NCBI RefSeq assembly: GCF_020622345.1
Contig: NZ_JACNMO010000018.1
Coordinates: forward strand, 1-64,000
Direction of reading: 5' to 3'
Length of the DNA: 64,000 bases
Source of the DNA: Roseobacter weihaiensis
GTDB lineage: Bacteria > Pseudomonadota > Alphaproteobacteria > Rhodobacterales > Rhodobacteraceae
The notes under the pieces were generated by a model that was given only the letters and a program-made list of their open reading frames with translations, was not told the origin of the DNA and made no database searches. Of the stretch, positions 52,283 through 61,766 are shown piece after piece. The translations under genes were made by a program, and so were the position numbers. Position 1 is the first letter of the stretch. Each line of letters begins with the position of its first letter.

Positions 52283-53347
52283 ATGCTGGAAGGACTGTTG
52301 GACCGGTTCGGCGATGGCGCGGTGCTGATGATGGCGGGCGCACTGGTCGGTTTCATCTTTGGCGCTGCGGCCCAGCATTCGCGATTCTGCCTGCGTGCCG
52401 CAACGGTGGAGTTGTCAGAAGGGCACAGCGGGTCACGGCTGGCGATCTGGCTGATTGCATTTTCAGCAGCTGCCCTCTGCGTGCAGGCTGCCATCGCCTC
52501 TGGGGTCCTTGATGTCTCCGAGGCGCGTCAGCTGGCGGCAACCGGTAGCCTTTCAGGGGCAGTGATCGGAGGGCTGATGTTTGGCGCGGGCATGATCCTT
52601 GCCAGGGGCTGTGCAAGTCGGCTGTTGGTTTTGTCAGCGACCGGGAACCTGCGGGCGATCCTGACCGGCCTCGTGCTCACACTGGTGGCGCAGGCCTCGT
52701 TGCGCGGTGCTTTGTCACCTGCGCGGGAAGCCTTGTCACAGCTTTGGCTGGTGCCAGGGGGCGAGGCCAGAAATCTGCTCATGCAACTGGGTCTGAACGC
52801 CCGGACAGCCGCCCTGGCCGCCGGGGTTGTGCTTGTCTTTGCGGTGGTGCTGGCGCGCCGATCGCAGTTGCAGGTCACCCGTATATTGGGCGCGGCAACC
52901 GTGGGTGGTGCTGTCGCTCTGGGATGGGTGCTGACCTATATGATCGCCCAGACATCCTTTGAGGTCGTGCCGGTCTCTTCTGTGACATTCACAGGTCCGT
53001 CAACCGATACGCTCATGGGGCTGGTCAACGCGTCCGAACTGCCGCTCAGCTTTGGTGTCGGCCTTGTGCCGGGGGTGTTTGTGGGCTCTGGCGTGATGGG
53101 TTTGGCGGCGGGAGAAGCCCGCATTGAACGTTTCGGCCCGGACACACCGATGGAACGGTATCTGGTGGGGGCTGTTCTCATGGGATTTGGCAGCATGCTT
53201 GCAGGCGGCTGTGCGGTTGGGGCAGGAATGTCGGGGGGCTCGATTTTTGCGATCACCGCCTGGGTTGCGGTCTTTTGCATGTGGATCGGCGCCATGGCAA
53301 CGCACCGTCTGATGAGGGCGGGCCATCTGGCCGGACGCCCGATCTGA
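52283..53347 (+). CDS. YeeE/YedE-family (TsuA-like) thiosulfate transporter-like membrane protein
   Basis: 354 residues with about nine or ten membrane helices and the two conserved cysteine-containing motifs of the family: GAAAQHSRFCLRAATVE, and ILARGCASRLLVLSATGNLR and MLAGGCAVGAGMSGGSIF. Those cysteines form the path for thiosulfate or sulfur species in TsuA. It fits the sox context. The start follows GGGACGCAAG. Confidence 0.85.
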   Translation: MLEGLLDRFGDGAVLMMAGALVGFIFGAAAQHSRFCLRAATVELSEGHSGSRLAIWLIAFSAAALCVQAAIASGVLDVSEARQLAATGSLSGAVIGGLMFGAGMILARGCASRLLVLSATGNLRAILTGLVLTLVAQASLRGALSPAREALSQLWLVPGGEARNLLMQLGLNARTAALAAGVVLVFAVVLARRSQLQVTRILGAATVGGAVALGWVLTYMIAQTSFEVVPVSSVTFTGPSTDTLMGLVNASELPLSFGVGLVPGVFVGSGVMGLAAGEARIERFGPDTPMERYLVGAVLMGFGSMLAGGCAVGAGMSGGSIFAITAWVAVFCMWIGAMATHRLMRAGHLAGRPI

Positions 53348-53425
53348 CAGGGCAGCGTGCATCGCTGATGGATCGTTTTTTCAAATCTACCCTGCGCGAA
53401 GGCCCCTCAATCGGAGTGTAAAAAG

Positions 53426-53920
53426 ATGGCTGCAACAAGCAAGACAGAGCTGCTGAGCATTACGAGGAAAGAATATGCGAAGCTGGAAAAGCTGATTGGC
53501 ATGCTGGACCCAGAGGTGGCGCTTGACAAGGACGAAGAAGAGACCTCGATCAAAGACGTGGTTGCCCATCGCGCCCACTGGATTGATCTCTTTCTGGGCT
53601 GGTACGCGGATGGGCAGGCGGGAAAGCCGGTGTATTTCCCTGCCGAAGGCTACAAGTGGAATGAGCTCAAGCGCTACAATGCCAACCTGCGACAGGCACA
53701 AGAGGGGCTCGACTGGGCGGATGCCGTGATCCTGTTGAAGGAGGGCCATGAAAAGCTTGTTGCCTTCATCGAGGGGCAGTCTGATGCGGCGCTTTATGGC
53801 GGGTCGATGAAGGGGGCGAACAACGAATGGACGCCCGGCAGATGGGCCGAGGCTGCAGGCCCCAGCCATTTTCGCTCAGCCTCCAAGTACATCCGCGCGC
53901 GGATCAAGGCCAAGACCTAG
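53426..53920 (+). CDS. ClbS/DfsB-family four-helix protein
   Basis: 164 residues of the ClbS/DfsB family (KTELLSITRKEYAKLEKLIG, DEEETSIKDVVAHRAHWIDL, FLGWYADGQAG, ASKYIRARIKAKT). Members have a four-helix bundle. ClbS protects against colibactin by hydrolysing its cyclopropane; the substrate here is unknown. The gene sits between the thiosulfate transporter-like gene and the soxG/H-like genes on the other strand, and has no clear link to sulfur. Confidence 0.8.
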   Translation: MAATSKTELLSITRKEYAKLEKLIGMLDPEVALDKDEEETSIKDVVAHRAHWIDLFLGWYADGQAGKPVYFPAEGYKWNELKRYNANLRQAQEGLDWADAVILLKEGHEKLVAFIEGQSDAALYGGSMKGANNEWTPGRWAEAAGPSHFRSASKYIRARIKAKT

Positions 53921-53975
53921 AGAAGGTGACAAGGCGGCCTGTTGCCTGAAGCCAAAGCAAACAGCGCGCGAGCGC

Positions 53976-54176
53976 TCAGCAATCCGTGCAGGTTTTCATG
54001 CCAAGGATCTTGTAGATCGGGCAGAACTTTATAAACGCGGTGCCGATAAAGATCAGGCCCAGCCAGCCCCAGGCTTCAATTGTACCGGTCAGCGCGAGTA
54101 TCACCAGCAGCGCCCCCAGAACCAATCTGAGGACTCTGTCAACAGATCCCATGTTTGTTGTGAATTGCATTGTCAC
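53976..54176 (-). CDS. DUF2892 small membrane protein
   Basis: 66 residues with two hydrophobic helices (VDRVLRLVLGALLVILALTG and WGWLGLIFIGTAFIKFCPIY) and a C-terminal TCTDC motif. DUF2892 domains are found next to rhodanese domains and in sulfur or persulfide handling. It is the last gene of the three-gene leftward set. Confidence 0.85.
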   Translation of the reverse strand: MTMQFTTNMGSVDRVLRLVLGALLVILALTGTIEAWGWLGLIFIGTAFIKFCPIYKILGMKTCTDC

Positions 54177-54196
54177 GGTCCTTTTGATGTGCGCGT

Positions 54197-55135
54197 CTAT
54201 TCGAATTCCATCTGCTCAAAGACACGGCCCGCGTTTCTTGTGGCCAGCTCTTCGAAGGTATCCAGATGGGCGTAAGGCGATTGATCGACATAATAGGCCT
54301 CCGCAAGATCGCCGCCGTTTTCCAGATGTTCCGCAATCTTTGTGCGGAGATATTCCAGGTAGTCTCTCGTATAGCGCCGAACCTGCGCCATGTTTGTTGG
54401 ATGACCATGACCGGGGATCACGTAGGTCGCCTCCAGTGCTTCGAATTCAGTGTCCCAGGTCTCCAGCCAGTCTGCGGTATAGGTATGCTCAAAGATCGGC
54501 AGCATACGTTCATGAAACGCCATATCGCCAGAGATCACCAGACTTTGCTGCGGCAACCAGATCACGATGTCGCCAGGACTGTGGGCTGGTCCCAGATAGA
54601 GCGCTTCGATGCGAAAGCGGCCCATCTCCACGATGTATCTGTCGTCAAAGGTTTCTGTGGGTCCCTGCAGCACCGTGCCGTCCGCCTTGTCGCGGTTGTA
54701 ACGTTTCATGCCTTCAAGGATCGAGCCGCCGTAATCCGCGACCTCTTGGGCGGCGTCGCGATGCGCGATGATGGGAACGCCCTGCTCAGCCCAGTAGTTG
54801 TTGCCGAGCACGGCATGCCCCTGACCGTTTTCGTTGAAGACCAGTTTGACCGGCTGATCGGTCACGGCCTTGATTTCATCATGCAGCGCTTTGGCCAGCC
54901 GATAGGCGGCCCCGCCGTTGACCACCACCACGCCATCCCCGGTGACGATGAAGCTGAGGTTGTTGTTGTGACCGCTGTTTTCATAGGTCGGAGGGGCTGT
55001 TGCACCAATGGCGGAATAGACCCCGGGTATCACTTCCACAGGTTTGTTGTAGAGCAGTGAGGCGGGGTATTTATCAGCGATGTCCTCGCTGGCCTGGGCT
55101 GCCGTGGCGAGGAAAAGCGGGATCAACCAGCGCAT
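54197..55135 (-). CDS. Exported metallo-beta-lactamase-fold protein, SoxH-like, first metal motif degenerate
   Basis: 312 residues with a signal peptide (MRWLIPLFLATAAQASEDIA). The MBL fold is shown by NNNLSFIVTGDGVVVVNGGA, GPAHSPGDIVIWLPQQSLVI, SGDMAFHERMLPI and the C-terminal IPGHGHP. The HxHxDH motif is replaced by FNENGQGHAVLGNNYW, which keeps only the last histidine. It resembles the SoxH-type proteins of sox loci, whose function is unclear. It starts one base after the soxG-like stop. Confidence 0.75.
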   Translation of the reverse strand: MRWLIPLFLATAAQASEDIADKYPASLLYNKPVEVIPGVYSAIGATAPPTYENSGHNNNLSFIVTGDGVVVVNGGAAYRLAKALHDEIKAVTDQPVKLVFNENGQGHAVLGNNYWAEQGVPIIAHRDAAQEVADYGGSILEGMKRYNRDKADGTVLQGPTETFDDRYIVEMGRFRIEALYLGPAHSPGDIVIWLPQQSLVISGDMAFHERMLPIFEHTYTADWLETWDTEFEALEATYVIPGHGHPTNMAQVRRYTRDYLEYLRTKIAEHLENGGDLAEAYYVDQSPYAHLDTFEELATRNAGRVFEQMEFE

Positions 55136-55136
55136 G

Positions 55137-56048
55137 TTACGTTCCTTCCGGGATAAAACGATAGGCCGTGTCGGTGCGTTCGACGCGCCCCAGCCCGCCA
55201 TCAGGCAAATGAAAGCCCAGCAGGGCGATGTCATCTGTCACCAATTGGTCGAGCAATCGGGTCCGGGTCTGCGCCCCCAGATCAGGGTCCTGATCCGCGC
55301 CGCTGGCCCAGTCGGGCCGGGCAAAGGCCACGTGATGATTGCCAATAGCGTCCCCGCCGACCAGGAGCGCCTGGCCCCCGTCGCGGATCTCAAAGGAAGT
55401 GTGGCCGGGCGTATGGCCCGGTGTCTGATGCGCCCTCACGCCTGAAAGCACCTCGTCGCCATCTTTGAAAAATGTCATCTGATCTGCCACCGCCTGCAAC
55501 CGACGTGCAGCCCCGACGGCAAAAGACGCCCGTTGCGCGCCAATACTGTCAACGGTGTTGGGGTCTGTCCAATACCTCCATTCGGTTTCGGCAATCATGT
55601 GTTCCGCCTGATAGAAAACAGGCTCATCAAAATCATCCAGAATGCCCCAAAGGTGGTCGGGATGGGCGTGGGTGAAAATGACATGTGTGATGTCTTCTGC
55701 TGCGATACCCAAGGTGCCGAGACTGTCGAGGACCGTCCCTGCGCTGGGCATGAAGGCGGGTCCGGCCCCTGCATCAAACAAGACAAGCCTGTCCTCCTGT
55801 TTGAGCAGCGTCAGATTGCAGGGCGGTGTCACCTGATCGCGCGCAACGCCGGCCGAGGCGAGGATGGAGCCGAGCTCCTCCTCTGGTAGCCCGTCAAAGA
55901 ACAGCGACCCGGGCAGAACGAGATTGCCGTCGCTGACGCTGTAAATCTCGTGGCGGCCCAGCTGGTGCGTGGTGCCGGCCCAGAGCGACCGGGCACCCAG
56001 CAAGGGCAGGGCACCCATGCCGCACAGGAGGTTTCTGCGGTTCACCAT
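55137..56048 (-). CDS. Exported metallo-beta-lactamase hydrolase, SoxG-like
   Basis: 303 residues with a twin-arginine type signal (NRRNLLCGMGALPLLGARSL) and the complete metal motif THAHPDHLWG, TPGHTPGHTSFEI and LVGGDAIGNHH. It is likely a zinc hydrolase of periplasmic thiol or thioester substrates, perhaps like SoxG in Paracoccus. The start at 56048 is chosen because it gives the Tat signal; the upstream frame has none. It lies 17 bases downstream of an ATTC-N8-GAAT operator. Confidence 0.78.
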   Translation of the reverse strand: MVNRRNLLCGMGALPLLGARSLWAGTTHQLGRHEIYSVSDGNLVLPGSLFFDGLPEEELGSILASAGVARDQVTPPCNLTLLKQEDRLVLFDAGAGPAFMPSAGTVLDSLGTLGIAAEDITHVIFTHAHPDHLWGILDDFDEPVFYQAEHMIAETEWRYWTDPNTVDSIGAQRASFAVGAARRLQAVADQMTFFKDGDEVLSGVRAHQTPGHTPGHTSFEIRDGGQALLVGGDAIGNHHVAFARPDWASGADQDPDLGAQTRTRLLDQLVTDDIALLGFHLPDGGLGRVERTDTAYRFIPEGT

Positions 56049-56064
56049 ATTGCACACCATACCC

Positions 56065-56080
56065 ATTCGAATAATTGAAT
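56065..56080. promoter_or_regulatory. ATTC-N8-GAAT operator upstream of the soxG-like gene
   Basis: ATTC-GAATAATT-GAAT, bracketed by C and G to form a longer palindrome, exactly matches the persulfide-sensor site type. It sits just upstream of the first gene of the soxG/soxH-like set. Confidence 0.6.
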
Positions 56081-56199
56081 GTGATATGATGTCAGGGAGA
56101 ATTGCAAGGCTTTTTATGCGCCCGACCAACTGGCGTCAGGGTTTCGTCACCCCGGTGTTGAAAGGTTCCGGGGCGTCTCCTGCGCGGGTTGAAATGGGT

Positions 56200-56823
56200 T
56201 CAACCCCTGGGAGGGCGGCTCTTGTAGACCGGCAGGCTCCACCCGAAAGCCAAGGATCCGGCCCTCAGCCCCCAGGCAACCCCGGCACATAAAACCAGTG
56301 GCACAAGCGCGTCCGGGAAGAGCGGGCGGGTGAGGGCGGCCACGGTAGCCCCGGCAAAGGCGGCGGTGACGTAAAGCTCGCCCTGGCGCAGGACCACCGG
56401 CACATCGTCCAACACCACATCGCGCAACAGGCCACCCATGCACCCCGTGATCGTCCCCATCAGAACCACGACCAGCACGGGCTGATCCATGGCCAGTGCG
56501 ACACCGGTCCCCGCCGGGACGGCGACGGCAAGGGCAAAACTGTCCAGCCAGATCAGGGAGCGCAGCCGGCTTTCAAAGAGATGTGCGGTGAAAAACACCA
56601 CGAGGGCCGCCGCACAGGCAACACCGATATAGGCAGGCTGCGCAATCCAGAAGATCGGATTGCGGTCCAGCAGCACATCCCGCATGGTCCCGCCCCCAAC
56701 GGCTGTCAGGCAGGAGACAAAGGCAAAGCCCACCACATCCAGCTGCTGCCGACTGGCCGCCAGCGCGCCCGTAAGGGCAAAGATGAACACGCTTGCATAG
56801 TCAAGCAGCGCCAGCACTGTCAT
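56200..56823 (-). CDS. TRIC-type cation channel (UPF0126/YicG family)
   Basis: 207 residues with seven hydrophobic helices and the repeat signature [20 protein letters not shown] and [20 protein letters not shown], with the GGG/GGL bend residues of trimeric intracellular cation channels. It is predicted to be an inner-membrane channel, possibly for K+. It overlaps rnhA by four bases. Confidence 0.87.
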   Translation of the reverse strand: MTVLALLDYASVFIFALTGALAASRQQLDVVGFAFVSCLTAVGGGTMRDVLLDRNPIFWIAQPAYIGVACAAALVVFFTAHLFESRLRSLIWLDSFALAVAVPAGTGVALAMDQPVLVVVLMGTITGCMGGLLRDVVLDDVPVVLRQGELYVTAAFAGATVAALTRPLFPDALVPLVLCAGVAWGLRAGSLAFGWSLPVYKSRPPRG

Positions 56824-57272
56824 GTCTTGAAAGGCGCCATGCCGGCCCGCGCCAGCGCATCCGCGCGCTCGTTCTCCGGATGGCCTGCGTGGCCCTTGAC
56901 CCAGGTCCAGGTCACGTCATGGCGCTGGTTGGCGGCATCCAGTCGCTGCCAGAGCTCTGCATTGGCGACAGGCTTTTTCGCCGCATTTTTCCAGCCGTTC
57001 TTTTTCCAGCCAAAAATCCAGCCGGTGATGCCGTTCTTGACGTAATTGCTGTCGGTCACGATGGTGATCTCGCTGCGGCGGCTGAGGCTTTCCAGCGCGT
57101 TGATGGCCGCGAGCAGCTCCATCCGGTTGTTGGTGGTCTCCGCTTCGCCGCCCTTGAGTTCACGCTCCTTGATCAGCCTGTCGCTGTCCATCGCCTGCAG
57201 CAGCACCCCCCAGCCGCCGGGGCCGGGATTGCCCGAACAGGCGCCATCCGTATATGCAAAAAGCTCAGCCAT
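56820..57272 (-). CDS. rnhA: Ribonuclease HI
   Basis: 150 residues with the acidic active site: [20 protein letters not shown] (D9), [16 protein letters not shown] (Glu), [12 protein letters not shown] (Asp) and the C-terminal [12 protein letters not shown] (Asp). It removes RNA from RNA-DNA hybrids. The start at 57272 lies at the [10 protein letters not shown] beginning; the upstream frame overlaps the methyltransferase. Confidence 0.95.
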   Translation of the reverse strand: MAELFAYTDGACSGNPGPGGWGVLLQAMDSDRLIKERELKGGEAETTNNRMELLAAINALESLSRRSEITIVTDSNYVKNGITGWIFGWKKNGWKNAAKKPVANAELWQRLDAANQRHDVTWTWVKGHAGHPENERADALARAGMAPFKT

Positions 57273-57855
57273 GCGCGGCAAGCGATATCCATGGCGCTTC
57301 GACGCCGTCAAGGCCCTTTTCCGATCCGGTGCGGCGGCCGGTCACCGTCAGTCCCGCCGTCTCCAGCAAGCCGGTCAGCTCCGCATCGGTGTAGTAGGTA
57401 TAAAACCGGCCCAGACTGTCGCGTTTGCTGCCGGTGCCGGTCTTGACCGCGATATGAAACCGCCCGCTGGGTTTGAGGGCCCGCGCAATACGTGCAAGGT
57501 GCTCTGGCATCTGGGCGCGCGGCGCATGCAGCAGCGAGAAATTTGCCCAGATACCATCGTAAACATCCGTGCCGCTGACATCTTCAAACCCGGCCTGCCG
57601 GGCCTCGACACCGTCATGTGCACTGGCCAGCGCAACCATCTTGGCCACCGGATCAAAAGCCTCAACCGCAAGTCCTGCGTCTGCCATCACGGCGGCGGAG
57701 GCTCCCGGCCCGCAGCCCAGATCAAGCACGCGCCCCTCTGCCGGGATCGCCTCGATAAAGCCTTGCAGGCTGGGGTCCGCAGCGGCTTGCCCCGTCATAT
57801 CGGCGTAGGCCTGAGCCCTATCCGCATAGACCCGCAGTGTTTCATCATCGCTCAC
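57265..57855 (-). CDS. Class I SAM-dependent methyltransferase
   Basis: 196 residues. [20 protein letters not shown] is the SAM-binding motif I, followed by [14 protein letters not shown] and a [20 protein letters not shown] motif-IV region. The start is a GTG at 57855 that overlaps the preceding stop as GTGA; no ATG is available at the right place. The substrate is unknown. Confidence 0.82.
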   Translation of the reverse strand: MSDDETLRVYADRAQAYADMTGQAAADPSLQGFIEAIPAEGRVLDLGCGPGASAAVMADAGLAVEAFDPVAKMVALASAHDGVEARQAGFEDVSGTDVYDGIWANFSLLHAPRAQMPEHLARIARALKPSGRFHIAVKTGTGSKRDSLGRFYTYYTDAELTGLLETAGLTVTGRRTGSEKGLDGVEAPWISLAAHG

Positions 57856-58304
57856 AGAAAGACCGCCACAGAGAGAGACGCGACCACGATGGCGGTCAAG
57901 AGAGCCCGCAGCGACATCCACCAGCGCGGTGTCAGTCCCCACATCGAAAAGGCGAGATCGAGCAGCAGAAGGCCCAGGAAGCCAAAGATCAGATTCATGC
58001 CTGCGGTGGTCGGACCACCGCCTGTCATGAAAAACGCCCAAAGCGCGGGGATCACCGACAGCACATATCCGGTGGCGGCCCGGGACCCACCTGCCTTTGT
58101 GGCAAAGCCCCAGAGCACACCTGACATGAACGACAGGATCACCGATCCGTAGAAAAGCTGGACATAGGGGCCGACAAAGCGGGGCCCCAAGGCCCGGGCA
58201 CCCCACTGCGCCAATGGCTCAAAGAGGTAGGTCGCGGCCCCCCAGACAAACGGGGTCAGGCCAGCCAGGCCGAGAAGAAGCGGTGCGGTAGGGATGTGTT
58301 TCAT
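57852..58304 (-). CDS. DUF3429 membrane protein
   Basis: 150 residues with about five membrane helices and the DUF3429 signature: APLLLGLAGLTPFVWGAATY, GPYVQLFYGSVILSFMSGVL, WGFATKAGG. The start at 58304 is chosen because it places the first helix right after the methionine. It overlaps the next gene by four bases. Function is unknown. Confidence 0.85.
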   Translation of the reverse strand: MKHIPTAPLLLGLAGLTPFVWGAATYLFEPLAQWGARALGPRFVGPYVQLFYGSVILSFMSGVLWGFATKAGGSRAATGYVLSVIPALWAFFMTGGGPTTAGMNLIFGFLGLLLLDLAFSMWGLTPRWWMSLRALLTAIVVASLSVAVFL

Positions 58305-58359
58305 GGGTGCCGTTTTGGCATGACGCACAAGAAGGTCAAGCCATCTGAAAGGGAGTTTC

Positions 58360-59028
58360 TCACGCGCGCTGCCGATCAAGGCGGTCAAACCCGGTGTTTG
58401 TGTGCTGCATCGACGGGCGCGTGGCCCACGCTGTCCACCAGCCCGCCAGCGCCGGGTAACCGGTCAGCATCTCCGCGCCTTCCGGGGCAGACGTGAATGC
58501 AGCAATCATTGGGGCCAGGTGGCAGTCTGCCAGTGTCACCGTGACCCCGTCCAGAACGCGTCCTTCTTCTGCGATCTCGTTCAATGCAGCCAGCACCGGC
58601 TTCGCTTTAACAAGGCCTTCGGTGATCTCGCGTTCATCGGTTTCGAGCCCTTCCCGGGGGCGGAAAATCCGATGTGCAAAGACCTGTCGTACCATCGGCC
58701 AATAGCCATAGGCGTCGGTGATACACGCAACCTGCACCGTGCGCCCGACGGATTTCGCACAGGCGGGGGTCAGGGGCTGCTGCGGGAATGCCACGTCAAG
58801 ATATCTCTGGATCGCAGAGGTCTCGTAGAGTTCAAAGCCGCCGTGGTTTAGGGACGGCACTCGTCCGAAGGGATGCCGCGCAAGGCAGGCCTTCGATTTG
58901 TCGGGATCGAATGGGTCGATGTGCTCGAAGTGATGGGAGAGTTTCTTTTCGGCCAGCACAAGACGAACCGCCCGTACATAGACACTGTGTTCATATCCAT
59001 AAAGCCTCAGGTCAGTACCGGAGGTCAC
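58360..59028 (-). CDS. Glutathione S-transferase family protein
   Basis: 222 residues with an N-terminal thioredoxin-like domain ([40 protein letters not shown] with the cis-Pro and Glu/Ser glutathione contacts) and an alpha-helical C-terminal domain ([20 protein letters not shown]). It overlaps ispH by four bases. The substrate is unknown. Confidence 0.88.
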   Translation of the reverse strand: MTSGTDLRLYGYEHSVYVRAVRLVLAEKKLSHHFEHIDPFDPDKSKACLARHPFGRVPSLNHGGFELYETSAIQRYLDVAFPQQPLTPACAKSVGRTVQVACITDAYGYWPMVRQVFAHRIFRPREGLETDEREITEGLVKAKPVLAALNEIAEEGRVLDGVTVTLADCHLAPMIAAFTSAPEGAEMLTGYPALAGWWTAWATRPSMQHTNTGFDRLDRQRA

Positions 59029-59975
59029 GCAGGCACGCGCAAGACGCGGGGGACCTTGAACTCGACGTTTTCGACGGCCGTCTCGACCAGTTCGCGGGTC
59101 ACATCAAATCTGGCCTCAAAGGCTGCGATAACCTCGTCGATCAGCACCTCCGGCGCGGAGGCACCCGCGGTGATGCCTATGCTCGTGATCCCGTCGAGCG
59201 CGCGCCAGTCGATGTCGCCCGCGCGCTGAACCAACTGGGCATAGTCACAGCCCGCGCGGGCGCCGACCTCAACAAGCCGTTTGGAGTTGGATGAATTCGG
59301 TGCGCCCACAACCAGCATCGCATCGCATTTGGGGGCCATGGCTTTGACTGCTTCCTGCCGGTTGGTGGTGGCGTAGCAGATGTCTTCCTTGTGCGGGCCG
59401 ACGATCCGGGGGAAGCGCGCCTTCAATGCGGCGACCACATCGGCGGTGTCGTCCACACTGAGTGTCGTCTGCGTCACATAGGCCAGCCGCTCGGGGTCCC
59501 GCACGGCAACGGTCGCCACGTCCTGCGGGGTCTCTACCAAAAGAACCTCACCCTCGGGCAGTTGCCCCATGGTGCCGACCGTTTCCGGGTGGCCGGCGTG
59601 GCCGATCATGATCATCTGCAGGCCGTTTTCCGCGTGGCGTTGCGCCTCGATATGAACCTTGCTGACCAGCGGACAGGTTGCATCGACAAACACCATCTGG
59701 CGTGCTTCGGCGGCTTTTGGGACAGATTTGGGTACACCGTGCGCTGAAAAAATCACCGGGCGATCATCGGGGCAGTCCGACAGCTCTTCGACAAAGACGG
59801 CCCCTTTGTCGCGCAGCCCGTCGACCACGAATTTGTTGTGTACGATCTCGTGGCGCACATAGACAGGTGCCCCCCATCTTTCCAGCGCCATCTCTACGAT
59901 CTTGATCGCGCGATCCACGCCCGCGCAAAATCCACGCGGTGCAGCGAGGTACAAGGTAACGGGCGGTCTGGTCAT
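59025..59975 (-). CDS. ispH: 4-Hydroxy-3-methylbut-2-enyl diphosphate reductase
   Basis: 316 residues. Conserved cysteines for the iron-sulfur cluster are in [32 protein letters not shown] and [13 protein letters not shown], with the [17 protein letters not shown] and NSSNSKRL blocks. It makes IPP and DMAPP in the MEP pathway. The start at 59975 is preferred because GGAG precedes it closely; an ATG four codons upstream is possible. Confidence 0.96.
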   Translation of the reverse strand: MTRPPVTLYLAAPRGFCAGVDRAIKIVEMALERWGAPVYVRHEIVHNKFVVDGLRDKGAVFVEELSDCPDDRPVIFSAHGVPKSVPKAAEARQMVFVDATCPLVSKVHIEAQRHAENGLQMIMIGHAGHPETVGTMGQLPEGEVLLVETPQDVATVAVRDPERLAYVTQTTLSVDDTADVVAALKARFPRIVGPHKEDICYATTNRQEAVKAMAPKCDAMLVVGAPNSSNSKRLVEVGARAGCDYAQLVQRAGDIDWRALDGITSIGITAGASAPEVLIDEVIAAFEARFDVTRELVETAVENVEFKVPRVLRVPA

Positions 59976-60049
59976 GGCTGTCTCCATCTCGTGTTCCAGA
60001 GGTAAGCCCTAGAGCGGGCTACGTCCAGAGGCACGAGCGCAGCATGATC

Positions 60050-60598
60050 TCAGCTTGCTTCGGTGTATTCCCTTGGCGGGCGGCCGATCACGTCTTTCAG
60101 CTCTTCCAATTCGATGAAGTTATCTGCCTGACGGCGCAGGTCATCCGAAATCATCGGCGGCTGGCTGCGAATGGTCGACACGACTGAAACACGCACGCCC
60201 GTCCGTTGCAGGCTTTCGATGAGCGGGCGGAAATCGCCGTCGCCAGAGAAGAGCACGATATGATCGACACGCGGCGCAAGCTCCATCGCGTCGACGGTCA
60301 ACTCAATGTCCATATTCCCTTTGACTTTGCGCCGCCCCATGCTGTCGGTGTATTCCTTGGCGGGTTTCGTCACCATGCTGAACCCGTTGTAGTTCAGCCA
60401 ATCGACCAGAGGACGAATCGGGGAGTACTCGTCATTTTCCAGCAGTGCCGTATAGTAGAAAGCGCGTAAGAGCTTGCCACGGCGCATAAATTCCTGGCGC
60501 AGCAGCTTGTAGTCGATATCGAAGCCCAGCGATTTCGCTGCAGCGTAAAGATTCGAGCCATCGATGAACAGCGCGAGCCGTTCGTCTTTGTAAAACAT
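60050..60598 (-). CDS. NYN-domain (LabA/DUF88-like) protein
   Basis: 182 residues with the NYN nuclease fold: LALFIDGSNLYAAAKSLGFD (first Asp), KGNMDIELTVDAMELAPRVD (Asp) and IVLFSGDGDFRPLIESLQRT (Asp). These are the conserved acidic metal site. It is likely an RNase or a regulator of RNA decay. The start at 60598 gives the expected N-terminus; the upstream frame is rejected. Confidence 0.9.
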   Translation of the reverse strand: MFYKDERLALFIDGSNLYAAAKSLGFDIDYKLLRQEFMRRGKLLRAFYYTALLENDEYSPIRPLVDWLNYNGFSMVTKPAKEYTDSMGRRKVKGNMDIELTVDAMELAPRVDHIVLFSGDGDFRPLIESLQRTGVRVSVVSTIRSQPPMISDDLRRQADNFIELEELKDVIGRPPREYTEAS

Positions 60599-60695
60599 TT
60601 GTAGTCCTTCCAATGAAGACGGTCGCTGGTGCCTGGAAAACAATATTATTATTTATTAAACGAACCGTTCAGTTCAAAAATAGGGATTTTTATTC

Positions 60696-61304
60696 ATGCC
60701 GCAAGGGACAGTGGATGCGGAATCCGGCGATTATATGCCGTCACCAAGGCCACTTGCCTTGATTGCCCTTGGGTCAAATCTCTCTAGCGACGGAGTTTCC
60801 CTTGGTATGACGTTGCGTAAAGCAATTTTCCGCCTAGGCGAAAACGCCGGGATGATTCGATCCACGAGCCGCTTTTACCGGACACCGGCCTTTCCGCCGG
60901 GGTCAGGCCCGGATTTTGTGAACGCAGCCATTGCGCTTGAAACAGACTGCGGTCCGTCCGAACTGATGGCCATACTCCACCGGATCGAAGCAGAGTTTGG
61001 CCGCGACCGTTCTGTCCGCTGGGGGGCCCGCACCCTGGATCTGGATTTGATTGCCCTGGACGATATTGTGGCCCCGGATCGGCAAACTTACCTTCACTGG
61101 GCAAAATTGCCCCTGACGGAGCAGCAGGAGGTGGCACCCGATGTACTCATCCTGCCGCATCCGCGCCTGCAGGAACGTGCCTTCGTGCTTGTGCCGCTGG
61201 CGGATGTTGCCCCGGATTGGGTGCATCCGGTGACGGGGGACACGGTGCGCGCTCTGCTGGAGGCCTTGCCATCCGGGCTCAAGGAAGAGGTGGCGGCACT
61301 GTAA
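60696..61304 (+). CDS. folK: HPPK, 6-hydroxymethyl-7,8-dihydropterin pyrophosphokinase
   Basis: 202 residues with [42 protein letters not shown] ([20 protein letters not shown]), [11 protein letters not shown] and [19 protein letters not shown], all diagnostic. It transfers pyrophosphate from ATP in folate synthesis. The start is uncertain between 60696 and the ATG at 60735, because neither has a strong ribosome site. Confidence 0.94.
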   Translation: MPQGTVDAESGDYMPSPRPLALIALGSNLSSDGVSLGMTLRKAIFRLGENAGMIRSTSRFYRTPAFPPGSGPDFVNAAIALETDCGPSELMAILHRIEAEFGRDRSVRWGARTLDLDLIALDDIVAPDRQTYLHWAKLPLTEQQEVAPDVLILPHPRLQERAFVLVPLADVAPDWVHPVTGDTVRALLEALPSGLKEEVAAL

Positions 61305-61311
61305 TCCGCGC

Positions 61312-61340
61312 TTGTCAATTGCCTTCATTCGGCCTAAATA
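61312..61340 (+). promoter_or_regulatory. Sigma-70-type promoter for rpoZ
   Basis: TTGTCA and TAAATA, separated by 17 bases, match the sigma-70 consensus closely. They lie between folK and rpoZ, about 40 bases before the rpoZ start, and could also drive the relA/spoT gene. Confidence 0.6.
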
Positions 61341-61378
61341 ACCCACTTCTGATCTTATTTTGCCTGATGGAGAATTTC

Positions 61379-61732
61379 ATGGCCCGCGTCACCGTTGAAG
61401 ATTGTGTAGATAAAGTCCCTAACCGGTTCGAACTGGTTATGCTGGCTGCACATCGCGCCCGCGAAATCTCCGCCGGGGCGGCGATCACCGTGAACCGGGA
61501 CAATGACAAGAACCCCGTTGTGTCCTTGCGTGAGATTGCGGATGAGACGCAGAGCGCGGACGACCTGCGCGAGCGGCTGATCGAAAGCAACCAGAACCAG
61601 ATCGAAGTGGACGAACCCGAAGAGGACGCAATGGCGCTTTTGATGGGGGCGGAACAGGACAAGCCCGAAGAGGACAGTATGTCCGAAGAAATGCTTTTGC
61701 GGCAATTGATGGCCGCGCAGGGCCAGGGCTGA
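61379..61732 (+). CDS. rpoZ: RNA polymerase omega subunit
   Basis: 117 residues. [20 protein letters not shown] and [20 protein letters not shown] are diagnostic of omega. The acidic C-terminal extension ([20 protein letters not shown]) is typical of alphaproteobacteria. GGAGA lies before the start. The rsh gene follows 34 bases downstream, as in many alphaproteobacteria. Confidence 0.96.
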   Translation: MARVTVEDCVDKVPNRFELVMLAAHRAREISAGAAITVNRDNDKNPVVSLREIADETQSADDLRERLIESNQNQIEVDEPEEDAMALLMGAEQDKPEEDSMSEEMLLRQLMAAQGQG

Positions 61733-61766
61733 CCACGGCCTGCACCCTGCCCGAGGGGCGGATGGC

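Noticed and set aside
50550-52343. 597-residue open frame on the minus strand
   Set aside because: Antisense to the DUF302 gene and hemA.
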